Assembly: GCA_039654915.1 (NCBI GenBank)
Contig: CM077597.1
Coordinates: 39,406,001-39,470,000, forward strand
Origin: Aquilaria yunnanensis
Taxonomy: Eukaryota; Streptophyta; Magnoliopsida; Malvales; Thymelaeaceae
DNA length: 64,000 bases
Reading direction: 5' to 3'
How positions within the stretch are numbered: position 1 is the stretch's first letter; each line of letters opens with the position of its first letter. The notes beneath the pieces are model-generated. The model worked only from the letters and a program-made list of their open reading frames with translations, had not been told where the DNA came from and searched no databases. Shown in pieces: positions 1 to 10,481 of the stretch. Made by a program: the position numbers and the translations under genes.

Positions 1-1
1 G

Positions 2-124
2 AGGTTCCCAGATTTGGACCTCTCTTTTCTGGAGGGCCTAAATATTCCTGAGGGACCTCAGTGGCAGTGGTCCAAGGTCGAGCATCTGAAGCTTCCTGCT
101 CTTCGTCCGCCCGGCTCTCCCTAG
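2..124 (+). CDS. 3' end of Retand antisense ORF (partial)
   Basis: An open frame runs from the window edge to a TAG at 122-124 (41 codons including the stop). It reads as an acidic/hydrophobic tail with a PDLDLSFLEG motif. Position and wording match the C-terminal end of the antisense gene of Retand copy 2 (31901-34247), which also ends just before the repeat-rich spacer of its element. The rest of the gene is off the window. The function is unknown; see the longer copy. Confidence 0.5.
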   Translation, partial: RFPDLDLSFLEGLNIPEGPQWQWSKVEHLKLPALRPPGSP

Positions 125-204
125 TTTACTTTAGGGCTCCTCTCATTTTTCTCCTTTGTGCTCCTTCTTTGGGCACTTCTTTTGTAAGGCAGCGTTTGCT
201 CTAA

Positions 205-745
205 ATGAACAATCTTTTGGCTAAGTCCTTCTTTGCAAGTTTCTTCATTTCCACTGTCCCGAACACATTTGCTCAAGAGACTTTCGGAAAACCTGCAACC
301 AAAGAAACTTTTTACCTTCCTTTGTCCCGAGTGTGCTCGCTCAAGAGACTTTCTGGAAAGTTTGCAAAAATTTGGCTAAGTCTTTTGCAGGCTTTTTGTT
401 CCCTTTTATCCCGAACATGTTTGCTCAAGGGACTTTGGAAAACCTTCAGCCAAATTTTTCTGTCTTCCTATTGTCCCGAGCATATTTGCTCAAGGGACTT
501 AGGAAAATTTTCACGAGATTGCTCATTTCCCTTTTTCCCGAGCACGTTCGCTTAAGGGTGTTCGAAAATTACCTCTGCTTTTGTTTTGGCGTGTACTTTT
601 GCGAGATTCTTGCTTTCCCTTTTTCCCGAGCATGTTCGCTCAAGGGTGTTCGGAAAATTTTCTCTGCACTGATTATGCCGAGTACCTTTGCAAGATTCTT
701 GTTTCCCATTTTTCCCGAGCATAGTGGCTCAAGGGACTTCGGGAA
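205..745. repeat. Degenerate tandem repeats in Retand copy 1 spacer
   Basis: About seven diverged copies of a motif with core TCCCGAACATxTTxGCTCAA and a following GGGACTTxGGAAAAC, starting near 258, 326, 409, 471, 535, 626 and 714. The spacing is irregular, about 60-90 bp. The same motif forms a regular 55-bp array at the same place in Retand copy 2 (34417-34640). The repeats lie between the antisense ORF and the end of pol, a part of Tat elements known to be hypervariable and to seed satellite repeats. The short ORFs across this stretch follow the repeats and are not taken as genes. From 746 to 894 I see only low-complexity spacer. Confidence 0.75.
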
Positions 746-894
746 GTCACATCTGCTTTTTTCGTGGCGAGCACCTTCGTGGAATTCTGTCTTGGACAAT
801 TTGGTATACTTGAAAATTTTTCTCAAGACCATTCTTCTCCAGACCATTCTGTACTTAGAATATTTCTTGTACAATATATCTCCTCCGCTCAACC

Positions 895-3800
895 TTAGGC
901 GTAAAATTTTTTCAAGGCGTCTGAATGCCAAGTGTTTTTCAATTCTACGCCTTCGGCGTCGCCAAGCTTGTACACGCCTTTTCGTACTTCGGCGAGAACC
1001 AGATAAGGTCCTTCCCAATTTGCGCGGAGTACTCCGTGAGATGGCCTTCGGGGTGCAAAGTCGGCCTTTCGGAGAATGAGGTCTCCTTTTTTTATTTCTT
1101 TTGGCCTGGCTTTTAAGTTGATAGCCGCGGCCACTCTTTGCTGGAAAGCTTTTCTTCTCAGCTCGGCTATTTCTCAGTGTTCGGCCACAAGGTCGAGCTT
1201 AGTTCTCAGACCGAGGTCGTTTCCGCCTTCATCAAATACTTGCACCCGTATTGAAGGCTAAACTATCTCTATTGGGATAATGGCCTCTGTTCCGAAGACG
1301 AGTGAGAAGGGAGTCTCCCCTGTGGCTCTTCGTGGCGTCGTTCGGTAGCTCCACAATACACTTTGGAGTTCTCCTGGCCATTTCCCCTTGGCTTCCGCAA
1401 GTCTCTTTTTCAGGCCATCTTTTATGGTCCTGTTTGATACTTCCACCTGCCCATTGCTTTGGGGGTGAGCTACTGGGGCGAAGTGCATCTTTATTCCGAG
1501 GTCGCTGATGAATTCCTGGAATCCTTTGTCTATGAACTGGGACCCATTATCAGCTACTAGTACCCTCGGTATGCCAAATCTGCATACGATGTTCTTCCAT
1601 ACGAACTTCTGCACTTCTTTTGCCGAGATAGTTGCTAGTGGTTCTGCCTCTACCCACTTTGAGAAATAGTCCACTGCTACCACGCAGAATTTCATGCCTC
1701 CGGGCGCTGTGGGGAGTGGCCCAATAAGGTCTATACCCCAGACTGCGAAGGGCCAAAGATAGTCTGCCGACGTTACCATTTCCGAGGGTATCCTCTGGAT
1801 TTTTGCATGTCTCTGGCAACTACCGCACTTCTGGACGAACTGCCTTGCGTCCTTTCTCAGGGTAGGCCAGAAGTATCCTCGGCGGAGTATCACTGCTGCA
1901 AGGGCATCAGTTCCAATGTGCGAGCCGCACATGCCTTCGTGAACTTCTTCGAGAACCATCTCAGTATCCTCTTCGCCCACACATCTCTGCAGCAGATTTG
2001 CATATCCTTGCCGATGTAACTCTTCACCAATCAGGAAGAATCTTCTGGCGCGTCTTCGCAGTCTTGCAGCATTGCCGGCGTCTTCGGGAAGCTCATTCTC
2101 TGCGAGGTATCTCTTTATGGGGTCCTTCCACCCTGTTCCCGAGGTCGTTACGCTTAGCACGGAGATACTTGGATGGTCTAGCACCTCGGTGTATGTTTTG
2201 GACTTCGCTAAGCAATCTGCCTCAGTGTTATTCCGCCGGGGTACATTTTCGATCCGCACGGTGTCAAACTCTTGGATGAGTTTTCTTACCAGCTCGTGGT
2301 ATTTTGCCAAGATTGGGTCCTTCGCCCCATAATCTCCTGCCGTCTGCCGAACTACCAGCTGGGAATCGCTGTGAGCCCTTAAGTTTCTCACGCCAGTCTT
2401 TCTGGCCAAGCGTAATCCCGCTATGAGGGCTTCATACTCAGCCACATTATTGGTGACGTTGAAGCTGAACTTGATAGCCTTCATCACCTCTAGGCCTTCG
2501 GGTCCTCTGATAACTATTCCAGCTCCCTGGTGTTCGGACCCCGAGGCTCCGTCAACATGCAAGGTCCATTCTGGCTCACCTTCTTTCGGATCTGAGTGGT
2601 TCTCCTCAGTGGTGGGTATTTCGGCGATAAAATCTGCCAATGCTTGGGCTTTTATGGCCTTCCGAGGCTCATACGTGATTTCATGTTCGCCAAGCTCTAT
2701 GCACCACTTGGAGAGCCTTCCCGAATGATCAACTCTCTCCATAACATCCCGTAGTTGTAGACTACTTCGGACGATGATGGGGTGAGCCTGGAAATATGGT
2801 CGCAGTCTTCTTCCTGCAAGCACCAAGGCGTATATAGCTTTTTGAAGCAAAGGGTACCTGACTTTGGTGCCATGCAGGGACTTGCTGACGTAGTAGACCG
2901 GCCATTGTTTCGGCCCTTCTTCTTTCACCAGGACCGTGCTCACGGCCTTTTCTGTGACGGCGAGGTACAGTACGAGGGGTTCTCCCTCCCAAGGTTGTCG
3001 CAGAGTCTGCAGGCTGGCCAGGTAGACTTTGAGTTCTTCCCAGGCCTTTTGGCAATCTTCATCCCAAGGATGATTGTTTCTTCCGAGGTCGCCTTCCATC
3101 TTTGCTGCCTTTGTGAGGACTTTGAAGAAAGGTCTACACCTATCTCCGTACCTGGAAATAAACCTGCTCAGAGAAGTTATTCTTCTGGTTAGTCTCTGCA
3201 CGTCTTTGACTGTGGCAGGAGTTCGGAACTCAAGCAGAGCCTTAATCTTCTCAGGATTGGCGTCGATGCCTCTTTCGGATACCATGTACCCAAGGAATTT
3301 TCCCGACGTCACGCCGAAGATACACTTCTCGGGATTAAGGCGAATCCCGAAGGCTCTGAGCTTTTGGAAGGTTTCCTCTAAATCTGCAACGTGGTAGCCG
3401 GGCAGCTTGCTTTTGATTATCATATCATCAACATATACCTCCATGTTTCTCCCCATTTGGTCCTTGAAGACCTTGTTCATCAGTCTCTGGTAGGTGGCTC
3501 CTACATTTTTTAGCCCGAAGGGCATTCTGACATAGCAGTACGTTCCTCCCTCGGTGATGAAGGCAGTTTTCTCTTCATCTTCGGGGTCCATCCTTATCTG
3601 ATGGTAGCCGCTGAAGGCATCTAGGAAGCTCAGGAGCCCGTATTCGGCCGTTGAATCTACCAGTTGATCTATTGGCGGGAGGGGAAATGAGTCTTTCGGG
3701 CAAGCATCGTTCAAGTTTCTGAAATCAATGCACATCCGGAGTTTGCTGCTACCTTCTTTTGTGGCGATGACCACGTTGGTTAACCATTCGGGGTATTTTA

Positions 3801-6192
3801 CCTCCCTGATAACTTCAGCATCCAATAGGCGCTGGACTTCGGTTTTCACGAAGTTGCTTTTGTGGGCTGAGATGCTTCGTTTCTTTTGCCTGATAGGTTT
3901 TGCTTCCGGGCTTACTTTGAGGCTGTGCTGTATTATGCCAGGGTTCACTCCTGGCATGTCTTTCGGCGAGTAGGCAAACAGATCTTTATTTTTCAGCAGA
4001 AAGGATACAAGATTTTCCTTGTCACCTTTGGCCAAGCTCTTCCCTATTCGGGTAGATTGTCCTGGGACAAGATCTACTGCTTCCGTTTCTGCTTCTGCGG
4101 GATCTCCTTCTTTGCCTTTCTCCTGCGCCTTTGCCTCCACCGTTTGTGTAGAGCTGTTTGCCGGAGCCTTTCGTGCTTTTACAAACACCTTTCTTACCTC
4201 GACTTGGTCGATGAAGACCTCTGCATCTCCATCCTTGGTGGCGAATGTGACAGTCAAGTACTTCACATCGGGGCGTATGTGCAGGTTCCCCTGAGTCTGC
4301 CTTCCAAGGATGGCGTTGTACGAAGACGGGACGTCCATGACGATGAATCTTGCCATTGTGGACGCGTACAACTCAGCTGCTCCGTCTACCGAAGTGCCTT
4401 TTATCATCAAAGGGAGGTCGATCCATCTGAGGACGGGTAGTTCGGATGGCCCAACGCCGAAGGTAGGCGTGGTGACATGTTTAAGCTCGCTGCTGGAGAT
4501 GCCCAAGCTCGGCAGTAAGTGCGAGAATAGGACGTCAGCATTTGAGCCATCATCAAGCAACACTCTCTTGACGTCCCAGTTCCCTATTCTCGCCATTATC
4601 AGCAGCGGGTCGTCGTGGGGGAAGACGACGGTGGAGCCATCTTTGCGAGCCAGTTTCTTTGATGGACTTTGATACTCCATAACTGCAATTTCTCTGGCCT
4701 TCCGCTTTCTTTCTGAGGATGGGAGCCCCGTGGTGATGGTTTGGATGACCCCTACTGGAGGTGGAAGGCGCCTTTTCGGACTTCTGTTTCTCCGCCTATC
4801 GGAGTCATAGTCCTCGTTTTCGGCCCTCTCTTCCTCCTCTTTTCTGCCTTTTGGGGAGGGCATCCGCAGGTATTTGCGAAGTTGGCCCTGTTTGATCAGC
4901 GACTCTATGTACTTCTTCAGCTGGAAGCAGTCTTCGGTGTCATGACCGTGGTCGCGATGAAACTGGCAGAACTTCCTGGCATTCTTCTTATTATCGGCGG
5001 CCATGGCCTTTGGCCGCCGAATCTGCGTCCCTTGCCTTTCCAGCGCCATGAGAATGTTGGTCCGTGTCATGCTCAAGGGCGTGAAACTTTGAGGTTTCCT
5101 TCCTCGCATTCGTCGTGGTCGCCCTGTGTGTTCAGAAAGATGCCGAGCTTGCTGACTGGACCCTTCGGCGCGGTGATGATCAGACTTCGGCCCCGCCATC
5201 CTCAAGTCCTCGGCTGTCATATGCTGCTCTGCCTTTCGGTAAAATTCTCCGAGGGTCTCCGGGGGGTCCTTTGAGAACTCGTAGAACAGCTGTGAGTCAC
5301 GCCGAAGGCCCCGTGTCATAGCGAGGATGCGGATTTCGGGCCGGAAGTCCGGGATGCTGAGTGCTTCCCTGTTGAATCGTTCGACATAGTCTCGGATTGT
5401 CTCTCCGTTTCTCTGCTCTATGTCGAACATCTGTACAAGCATTTTGGCCGTCGGCTTGCTCCCAATGAACTGCTGGGTGAAGGCTGTGGACAACTCCTGG
5501 AACTCAGTGATAGTCCCCTGGGGCAAGGAATTGTACCATGCTGTCGCTGGGCCCGTGAGGGTGACTTCGAAGCATTTGCACATGGTAGCGTCATCAGCTC
5601 CGTGCATTATCATGCTCCGTCTGTACTTCGTCAGATGGGCCTGTGGATCAGTCCGGCCATCATAGATCTCCAGCCTAGGCACTCTGAAGTTGCCTGGCAT
5701 AGCTGCCTCAACGACGGCGCGAATAAACGGGGAGTCATCTTCGCATAATGCCCCCGTCAGCCTGTCCCAAACGGGTTTTCTGGCCACTTGCTTCTCCACT
5801 CTGTCTAGCCATGCCAATATCCTTTCCATAAGCGCAGTGGCGCTAGGACCATTTTCGCGGGAGGGAGATCGACGACGCCTCTTCAGGGAGCGAGTTCGGC
5901 GCAGAGGGGTCAGGGACCTCGCCTCGGGCGACGAACTGCTTCGCTGTGAGACTCTCGGTCGCTTGGACCCGGTTTGTCCCACAGGCCGTTTCCCGAGGGC
6001 TATATCTTCTGTGGATGATTCTCCGCGAGGCTCTCCACTTCCTGAACTGTGGTGTGTAGACTTGGGGCTTCTCTCCCGAGGGCGTGCTGATGAGGAGGGT
6101 TTCTGGGCCTGTGACTGCTATGGCCATCTTCGGTCGATATGCTGAGTCATTTCAGCAACGACCGAGCGCTGAAAGTCCCTTAAGAAGCTCAT
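895..6192 (-). pseudogene. Retand gag-pol polyprotein, copy 1, with three nonsense codons
   Basis: One frame of 1766 codons runs from the first ATG after the PBS (6192) to the stop at 895. It is interrupted only by TAG at 6118-6120, TAG at 1258-1260 and TGA at 1174-1176; I find no frameshift. In the 1574-residue open part (5982-1258): retrotransposon gag about 100-260; zinc knuckle variant C339-X2-H342-X4-H347-X4-C352; aspartic protease LLDDGS near 475-480; reverse transcriptase about 700-890 with YVDD at 850-853; a weakened RNase H about 1000-1110; archaeal-type RNase H with D1144, E1184, D1206, D1256; integrase zinc site H1348, H1355, C1386, C1389; integrase core D1418, D1478, E1514. The integrase C-terminal domain follows the nonsense codons. 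All catalytic residues look intact, so this copy was probably active until recently. Confidence 0.9.
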
Positions 6193-6340
6193 GGTGATTA
6201 CCAGAGGGCGGTCTTCCTCGGGCGTAGAAGTCTCTGGGAGTGTCTGCTCAGCGGCCGGTTGTATCTCAGGCGCGGACGAGGACCTTGGGAGTCCCTTGTC
6301 CTTAGAACGCTGAGTCTCAACGACGGCGATTTGGGAGCGG

Positions 6341-6359
6341 TTTCCCACAGACGGCGCCA
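6341..6359 (-). other. PBS of Retand copy 1
   Basis: On the minus strand TGGCGCCGTCTGTGGGAAA follows the 5' LTR end (CA at 6362-6363) after three bases. The same motif lies at the same place in Retand copy 2. It fits the TGGCGCC-type PBS common in Tat and Athila elements; I did not match it to a tRNA. The gap to the first ATG (6192) is a leader of about 150 bases that is open in the gag frame. Confidence 0.8.
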
Positions 6360-6361
6360 AA

Positions 6362-7228
6362 TGATGGCCTTGGGGCCTCATCGTTGTGAGTCATGATGAC
6401 TGTTGAGGAGACTTCTAGGAGGAAGAACGCCTGGAAGGTTGATCGCCCCAAAGAGAGTACCTGAAAAGCTGGTAAACAGGGTTAGGAGGCCCCCGGAGTG
6501 TGTTTCCGGGGGGGAGCCTCCGACGCCCAAGTCAGTGGTGGCCGGAAAAAGGAGAAAGTCACTAGCTCAAAGAGAAAGGCAGAAAAGTCTCGCCTGGTAT
6601 TTTCTCAGAGTGTGGGAGCTGTATCTCCGGCCTACCAACCTCCTGTCAAGTATTTATTTCCTGTATATATAGGAATACCTAGCCCGTTCAGATCATGACA
6701 CGTGTGCGGTCGGATGCTACTGAACTTCTGGGCATAGGGGACAGATAGTTGGTAACCAGCTCGCCTCGAGTCTTGTGCTGAGACGGGCCATGATGTGATT
6801 CTGATGGCGTCTGCGCGTCAGGGTGACTTTTTACGTCTGTGGTGGGACGTGTCAGAGGCTTCCTTAAATGCTTCCTTAAATGCGCCTGCCGTACTCCCGA
6901 GGTCCCTGGGCGAGGTCGTCCTCTAGTTCGGACAGAGCCTCTTCGGGAAGCATACCCTCAGTTCGGGGGTTCCCAGTTCCAGGGAGTTCCGCCTTCGGGG
7001 ATATCATGTTCGGGCAGCAATGTCTGGTGCCACTTTTCCGAAGGCGCGCTGTTCACAACCTTGGGGGGCGAATGGAGTCCTCAAGTTTTACTGGCGTGCC
7101 GAGGCTCGGAGCTCTCCGGCTATCTCCCGAGGTGCATGATTCCACCTGTTCTCGGGAAGCGCCAGTTCTTCTGGCCATTGTTGTGGCAGGGTGTTCGGCC
7201 AGATTGAGGCGATAGCCTTTGGCTATCA
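6362..7228 (-). repeat. 5' LTR of Retand copy 1
   Basis: 867 bp bounded by TG at 6362 and CA at 7227-7228. It has the same ends as the LTRs of copy 2 (plus-strand start TGATG, end GGCTATCA), but is about 105 bp shorter and clearly diverged, so the two elements are separate insertions and not a recent duplication. On the minus strand a TATATATA box lies at 6664-6671. Confidence 0.88.
6664..6671 (-). promoter_or_regulatory. TATA box in Retand copy 1 LTR
   Basis: TATATATA on the minus strand, about 470 bases upstream of the gag ATG. The equivalent place in copy 2 has TATAAATA (41946-41953). It would drive the genomic transcript leftward. Assignment by position and motif only. Confidence 0.55.
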
Positions 7229-7934
7229 GTAATAAACATAATTCTAACCCTAGAATAATGATATTCTTAAACGTCCCTAGTCTAGTATTATTGTGGAGCG
7301 GGTTGCAATAATACATAATGACTAGCATATGTGGAGACTAATATGAGATATGTAGTCTACATATGGGTACAAGTTGGAGAACTTGGGTACTGGACCGACC
7401 CACCATGACAACACTTCATGGATTGTTATATGAGTGTCATAAGTGATTCTCATAGTGATCATGGTATATGTAGTCCTTCGACCTAAGATCAGCAAGGTTC
7501 CCTACATGTGAGTCATATACTTTGATACTTTCCTTTGTTGCTCGTAACTGAGTGAACTTGAAGGAGGTCATTGGGTATGTCACATATCATGCGGAGGGAT
7601 TTGTATGATCAAGATGGGATTTGTCCCTCCTATGTAACGGGAGTGATATCTTTGGGCCCCTTGATAGAGTGAGACTTAGAAAAGGCATGGCCATGCTCCG
7701 ATGAGTTGATATATGATATCAATGTCGTCAGTTTAAGTTGGTCTACTCGGTAATCAAGAAACCAAAGATTGGGCTATACGAGAGTGACACATTCCATGTC
7801 TTGTGCTTAGTCTTGATATCTTGGACAAAGGGACAGTGGCATATATCGGTGATGATCATAAAGGTTTAGTCGATTCACCGACAATCTTGTCACTTGGGTT
7901 GCAATGATGTGTTGCTAGACACCGCTCATTGCTT

Positions 7935-7961
7935 ATGATCATAAATGTGATTTATGATCAT
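7935..7961. repeat. Perfect 12-bp inverted repeat in copia LTR
   Basis: ATGATCATAAAT, a GTG loop, then the exact reverse complement. The same palindrome lies in the other LTRs of the family, for example 25982-26008, perfect or with one mismatch. It lies about 200 bp upstream of the LTR TATA box, in the presumed U3 region. A role as protein binding site or transcript hairpin is speculation. Confidence 0.8.
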
Positions 7962-8164
7962 TGCCAACATGGCAAGAGCCTATTGGGTCGCACACATAGA
8001 GCTATTTGGATCATTAGAGTGCATGGGCTAATTATTTGGGTTATGGTTTCATTTTAATTTCGTATTAATAATGGGCCAAGGAGTTGAGCCATTATTAAGC
8101 CCGAAATTAAATCCTAATTGGATTAGGGCTTTGAAACCCATTAGGCCTGGAAGTTGAGTCTCAC

Positions 8165-8172
8165 TATAAATA
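8165..8172 (+). promoter_or_regulatory. TATA box of copia LTR family
   Basis: TATAAATA inside the motif TCACTATAAATACAACTT, which is kept in nearly every copy of this LTR in the window. It lies roughly 350 bp before the LTR end, as expected for the U3/R border of a copia LTR. Confidence 0.6.
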
Positions 8173-8525
8173 CAACTTTTAAGTGAGAAATTCGTAGGTC
8201 TCCTTGCCCTAGCCTCCCAAAAGGACAGCCGCACTCTTCTCTTGCAATTCTTTGGAGGACGCAAGCTAGCACTGCGAGCGTAAGAGAAACGCATCTGCCG
8301 GGACGTGGTGGAAGCGTGGTGATCCCGAGAGGCTCGTGTGGATACCATAGAGAGCCTAAACACGTCAACTGTTCAGGTTTTGTGATTCGACTCTACAGTT
8401 GAGTGAGAGATCTCAATCAAAAATTAGGTTTGAAATTTTCGAACACCCGGTTTACCCCGTTTCACTTGGATCCTGGAGGGTTTCGGTTAAATTCCGCTGC
8501 GCTGTTTGGCTCCCGAAACCCAACA

Positions 8526-9208
8526 CATTTTGCCTCCCCAAGTTGGATCTTTGAGCTTTGAATTTTCAAGACCTCTTTCCAACATTTAAGAGGAATAATT
8601 ATGCCATTGGAACTCAAATATTCAAGCTTGGAGCTGAAGATACGAGTGAAAACCCTAACGAGCCCAAAGTGCACTCGAGAAGACCATTTGGGGGTTTTTG
8701 GAGCCAAACTTGTATTTGCACTTTATTTTCTTTAATTTCCTAGTTATTTATGTTATTTAGGATGTTAATTAGGCTATGGAATTAATTCAGGTCGCTTAGG
8801 ACAAGTGGCATACGCTGCATACCTAAAACAACTTTAAAGGGATGTAGGAGTCCTAGTTTGACTAGGTTTTCTTGAGTCCTTTGTAACTAGGTTTCCTAGG
8901 TGACTTGGGCTACGAATTTTGCTGAGTCTTTTACCCTAGTTTAGGCCTATAAATAGGCACATATTCTGGATGTAAAACATAGCTTTGAACCGAAATAATA
9001 TTGCTACTTTGGAGAGAATTCTCTTTGGTTCTTGGCAGACTACCTTGGTGCACAAGTTTGCTTATGTTTTTGGTGTTCTATGCTTCTCGTTTCTAATCAC
9101 AGGTTGATTAGGGGTGGGGTTTGAAATCTAGTCTCTTTGATGTCTTGTGGAGGTTGGAATACATCTTTGTCACATTTCATTATCTTTATAGCATCGAGGT
9201 TCGCATCA
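8526..9208 (+). repeat. 5' LTR of CRM element (right part)
   Basis: Matches the 3' LTR from about 17363 to 18044 and ends GCATCA at 9208. The first ~300 bp lie left of the solo copia LTR, off the window. A TATAAATA box lies at 8948-8955, with an equivalent at 17784-17791 in the 3' LTR. Confidence 0.82.
8948..8955 (+). promoter_or_regulatory. TATA box of CRM 5' LTR
   Basis: CCTATAAATAGGC motif kept in both LTRs (here and 17784-17791) despite their divergence elsewhere, about 250 bp upstream of the PBS. It is the likely start of the CRM transcript. Confidence 0.6.
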
Positions 9209-9209
9209 G

Positions 9210-9223
9210 TTGGTCTCAGAGCC
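9210..9223 (+). other. PBS of CRM element
   Basis: TTGGTCTCAGAGCC starts two bases after the LTR end. It differs by one base from TTGGTATCAGAGCC, the usual PBS complementary to methionine tRNA in plant elements. Confidence 0.78.
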
Positions 9224-10089
9224 ACAAGTTCCATGAAGGACATATCTTTGTGTTCATGTTTATCTTCATTTTTCTTTCAATTTTTTTTAGTAATTTCATG
9301 TTTTAATTCCATATTTTAATCCTTTTAATTCTTGTTTCAAGTCTGTATTCTTTGTTCCATCCTTGTTTCAAATCCAAAAAATCACAAAAACAACAAAAAG
9401 AAGTCAACTAGTGCTACCTTGTGTTCTCAGTTTTCATCTATTTGTTCTTGTTTGTTTCTTATCTTTCTATTTCATGTACAGCCATATCAATCTTTCTTGT
9501 TTTCATTGTTCCAGCATCCTAGAGTTAATAAAATGCCAAAAAAAGAAGGATCCAAGTTTTGGAGTTTCAGTATCAAAAAAGTTGTTTCAAATTGTGCATG
9601 TTTTCATAGTTTCTTGTCTTGGATGAAAAGAAATCTAACTTTTTGTCTTTCGCAGCAAGGAACATCAAGGAGAAAGTTGTTTTAGCATAAAAATAGCAAG
9701 CAAATAGAAAAAGAAAAAAAAAGAAACAAAAAATAAAGAACAAAGAAAAGAAAAGAAAAGAGCTTGCAAAAGAAGTTTGTACAAAGTGTTAAAATTTTTG
9801 CACCCACAAACCTATCCCCTTGATTTGAGCCAAAAAGCTTTCTTTATGGTTCTTATGATCCTTAATTGCAAGAGCTTCCTATAGTCTTTTAAAGCTTGTT
9901 TAGCCCACCTCTTTTGGAGTCCAAATTGTTTTCAAGAATTCAATTTTTCTTGTGTGCTTTAAGGACAGTTTTCTTACAACTTTTGAGAACTCTTTGAGTA
10001 GCAATATTCTCACTAACAAATTAAGTGTTTGAGTGTTCATCTTTTGAGTGAAACATATGAGGTGAGCATGTTTGAGGATCTTTTTTTTT
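9224..10089 (+). other. CRM leader, no gene seen
   Basis: An AT-rich, untranslated-looking stretch between PBS and gag, with a purine-rich run of A and AAAAG repeats near 9690-9765. Short ORFs here show no retroelement or host motif. I see no splice signals that would turn it into coding sequence. Confidence 0.6.
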
Positions 10090-10481
10090 ATGAGTATTGA
10101 GGGTCAGGAGGATAGGAGAATGGAAGTGAGACACAATGAGGAGCCTACCATGAGAGAACTTCAAGAAACACTCAATAGACTTGTGGGGAGGATTGAGGAC
10201 ATTGATTTGAGGTTGCCAAAGAGACCTAATCCCATCCTGCAACCAAGGAGAGGTGCAAGGAGAGAAGAACCTAAGGAGGAACAAGGAAATTGGCATGACC
10301 ATGGGCTTCCAAGTAGGGGGGAGCAAAGGGAGGATAATAACCTTAACTCCATTAGACTTACCATTCCATCTTTCGAAGGGAAGAGTGATCTGGATGCATA
10401 TTGGGAATTGGAGCCAAAGATTGAGATGGTGTTTGAATGCCATCATTATTTTGAGGAAAATAAAGTTAAATCAGTCACTAT
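10090..10481 (+). pseudogene. CRM gag, 5' part
   Basis: Starts at the ATG at 10090 (MSIEGQEDRR). A charged N-terminal region is followed by the start of the gag core (motif IPSFEGKSDLDAYWELE). It is open for about 130 codons and then cut at 10481 by a solo LTR. Gag continues at 12968 in another frame. The gag makes the virus-like particle in which reverse transcription takes place; here it cannot be produced whole. Confidence 0.8.

Larger units (their letters stand above)
1..7228 (-). mobile_element. Tat/Retand-type Ty3/gypsy element, copy 1 (3' end off window)
   Basis: Minus-strand element. Going leftward it has a 5' LTR (6362-7228), a PBS (6341-6359), one long gag-pol frame (6192-895), a spacer with degenerate repeats (about 205-745) and the 3' end of an antisense ORF (2-124). 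The 3' LTR lies before the window start. The Tat assignment rests on a second, archaeal-type RNase H after the reverse transcriptase and on an extra ORF downstream of pol in antisense, both known for this lineage. The element sits in a solo copia LTR: the bases just right of the 5' LTR, GTAAT (7229-7233), are the predicted target duplication, because intact copies of that LTR read through this point. Confidence 0.85.
7229..8525 (+). repeat. Solo copia LTR (left part cut off by Retand copy 1)
   Basis: The right ~1.3 kb of the copia LTR family seen complete at 25156, 34985, 42953, 54476, 60571 and 61619, in the TGTTAGTG...CCCAACA orientation. About 120 bp of its left end lie beyond the Retand insertion, off the window. 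It ends with CCCAACA at 8525. It was inserted in the 5' LTR of the CRM element; the next bases, CATTT (8526-8530), should be its target duplication, which cannot be tested here. Confidence 0.85.

Noticed and set aside
6118..6381. ORF across the PBS of Retand copy 1 starting inside the LTR
   Set aside because: The apparent start lies in the LTR and the frame simply reads through the PBS into the gag leader; the first ATG after the PBS (6192) is the better start.
8049..8363. A 70-104-residue ORF recurring in the copia LTRs (also 35147-35461, 43929-44207, 26188-26406, 47333-47572, 51258-51473, 62651-62872), sometimes with a second overlapping frame
   Set aside because: It runs antisense to the LTR across the TATA and leader region, is broken or shortened in several copies, and has no motif I recognise. 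It recurs because the LTR recurs.
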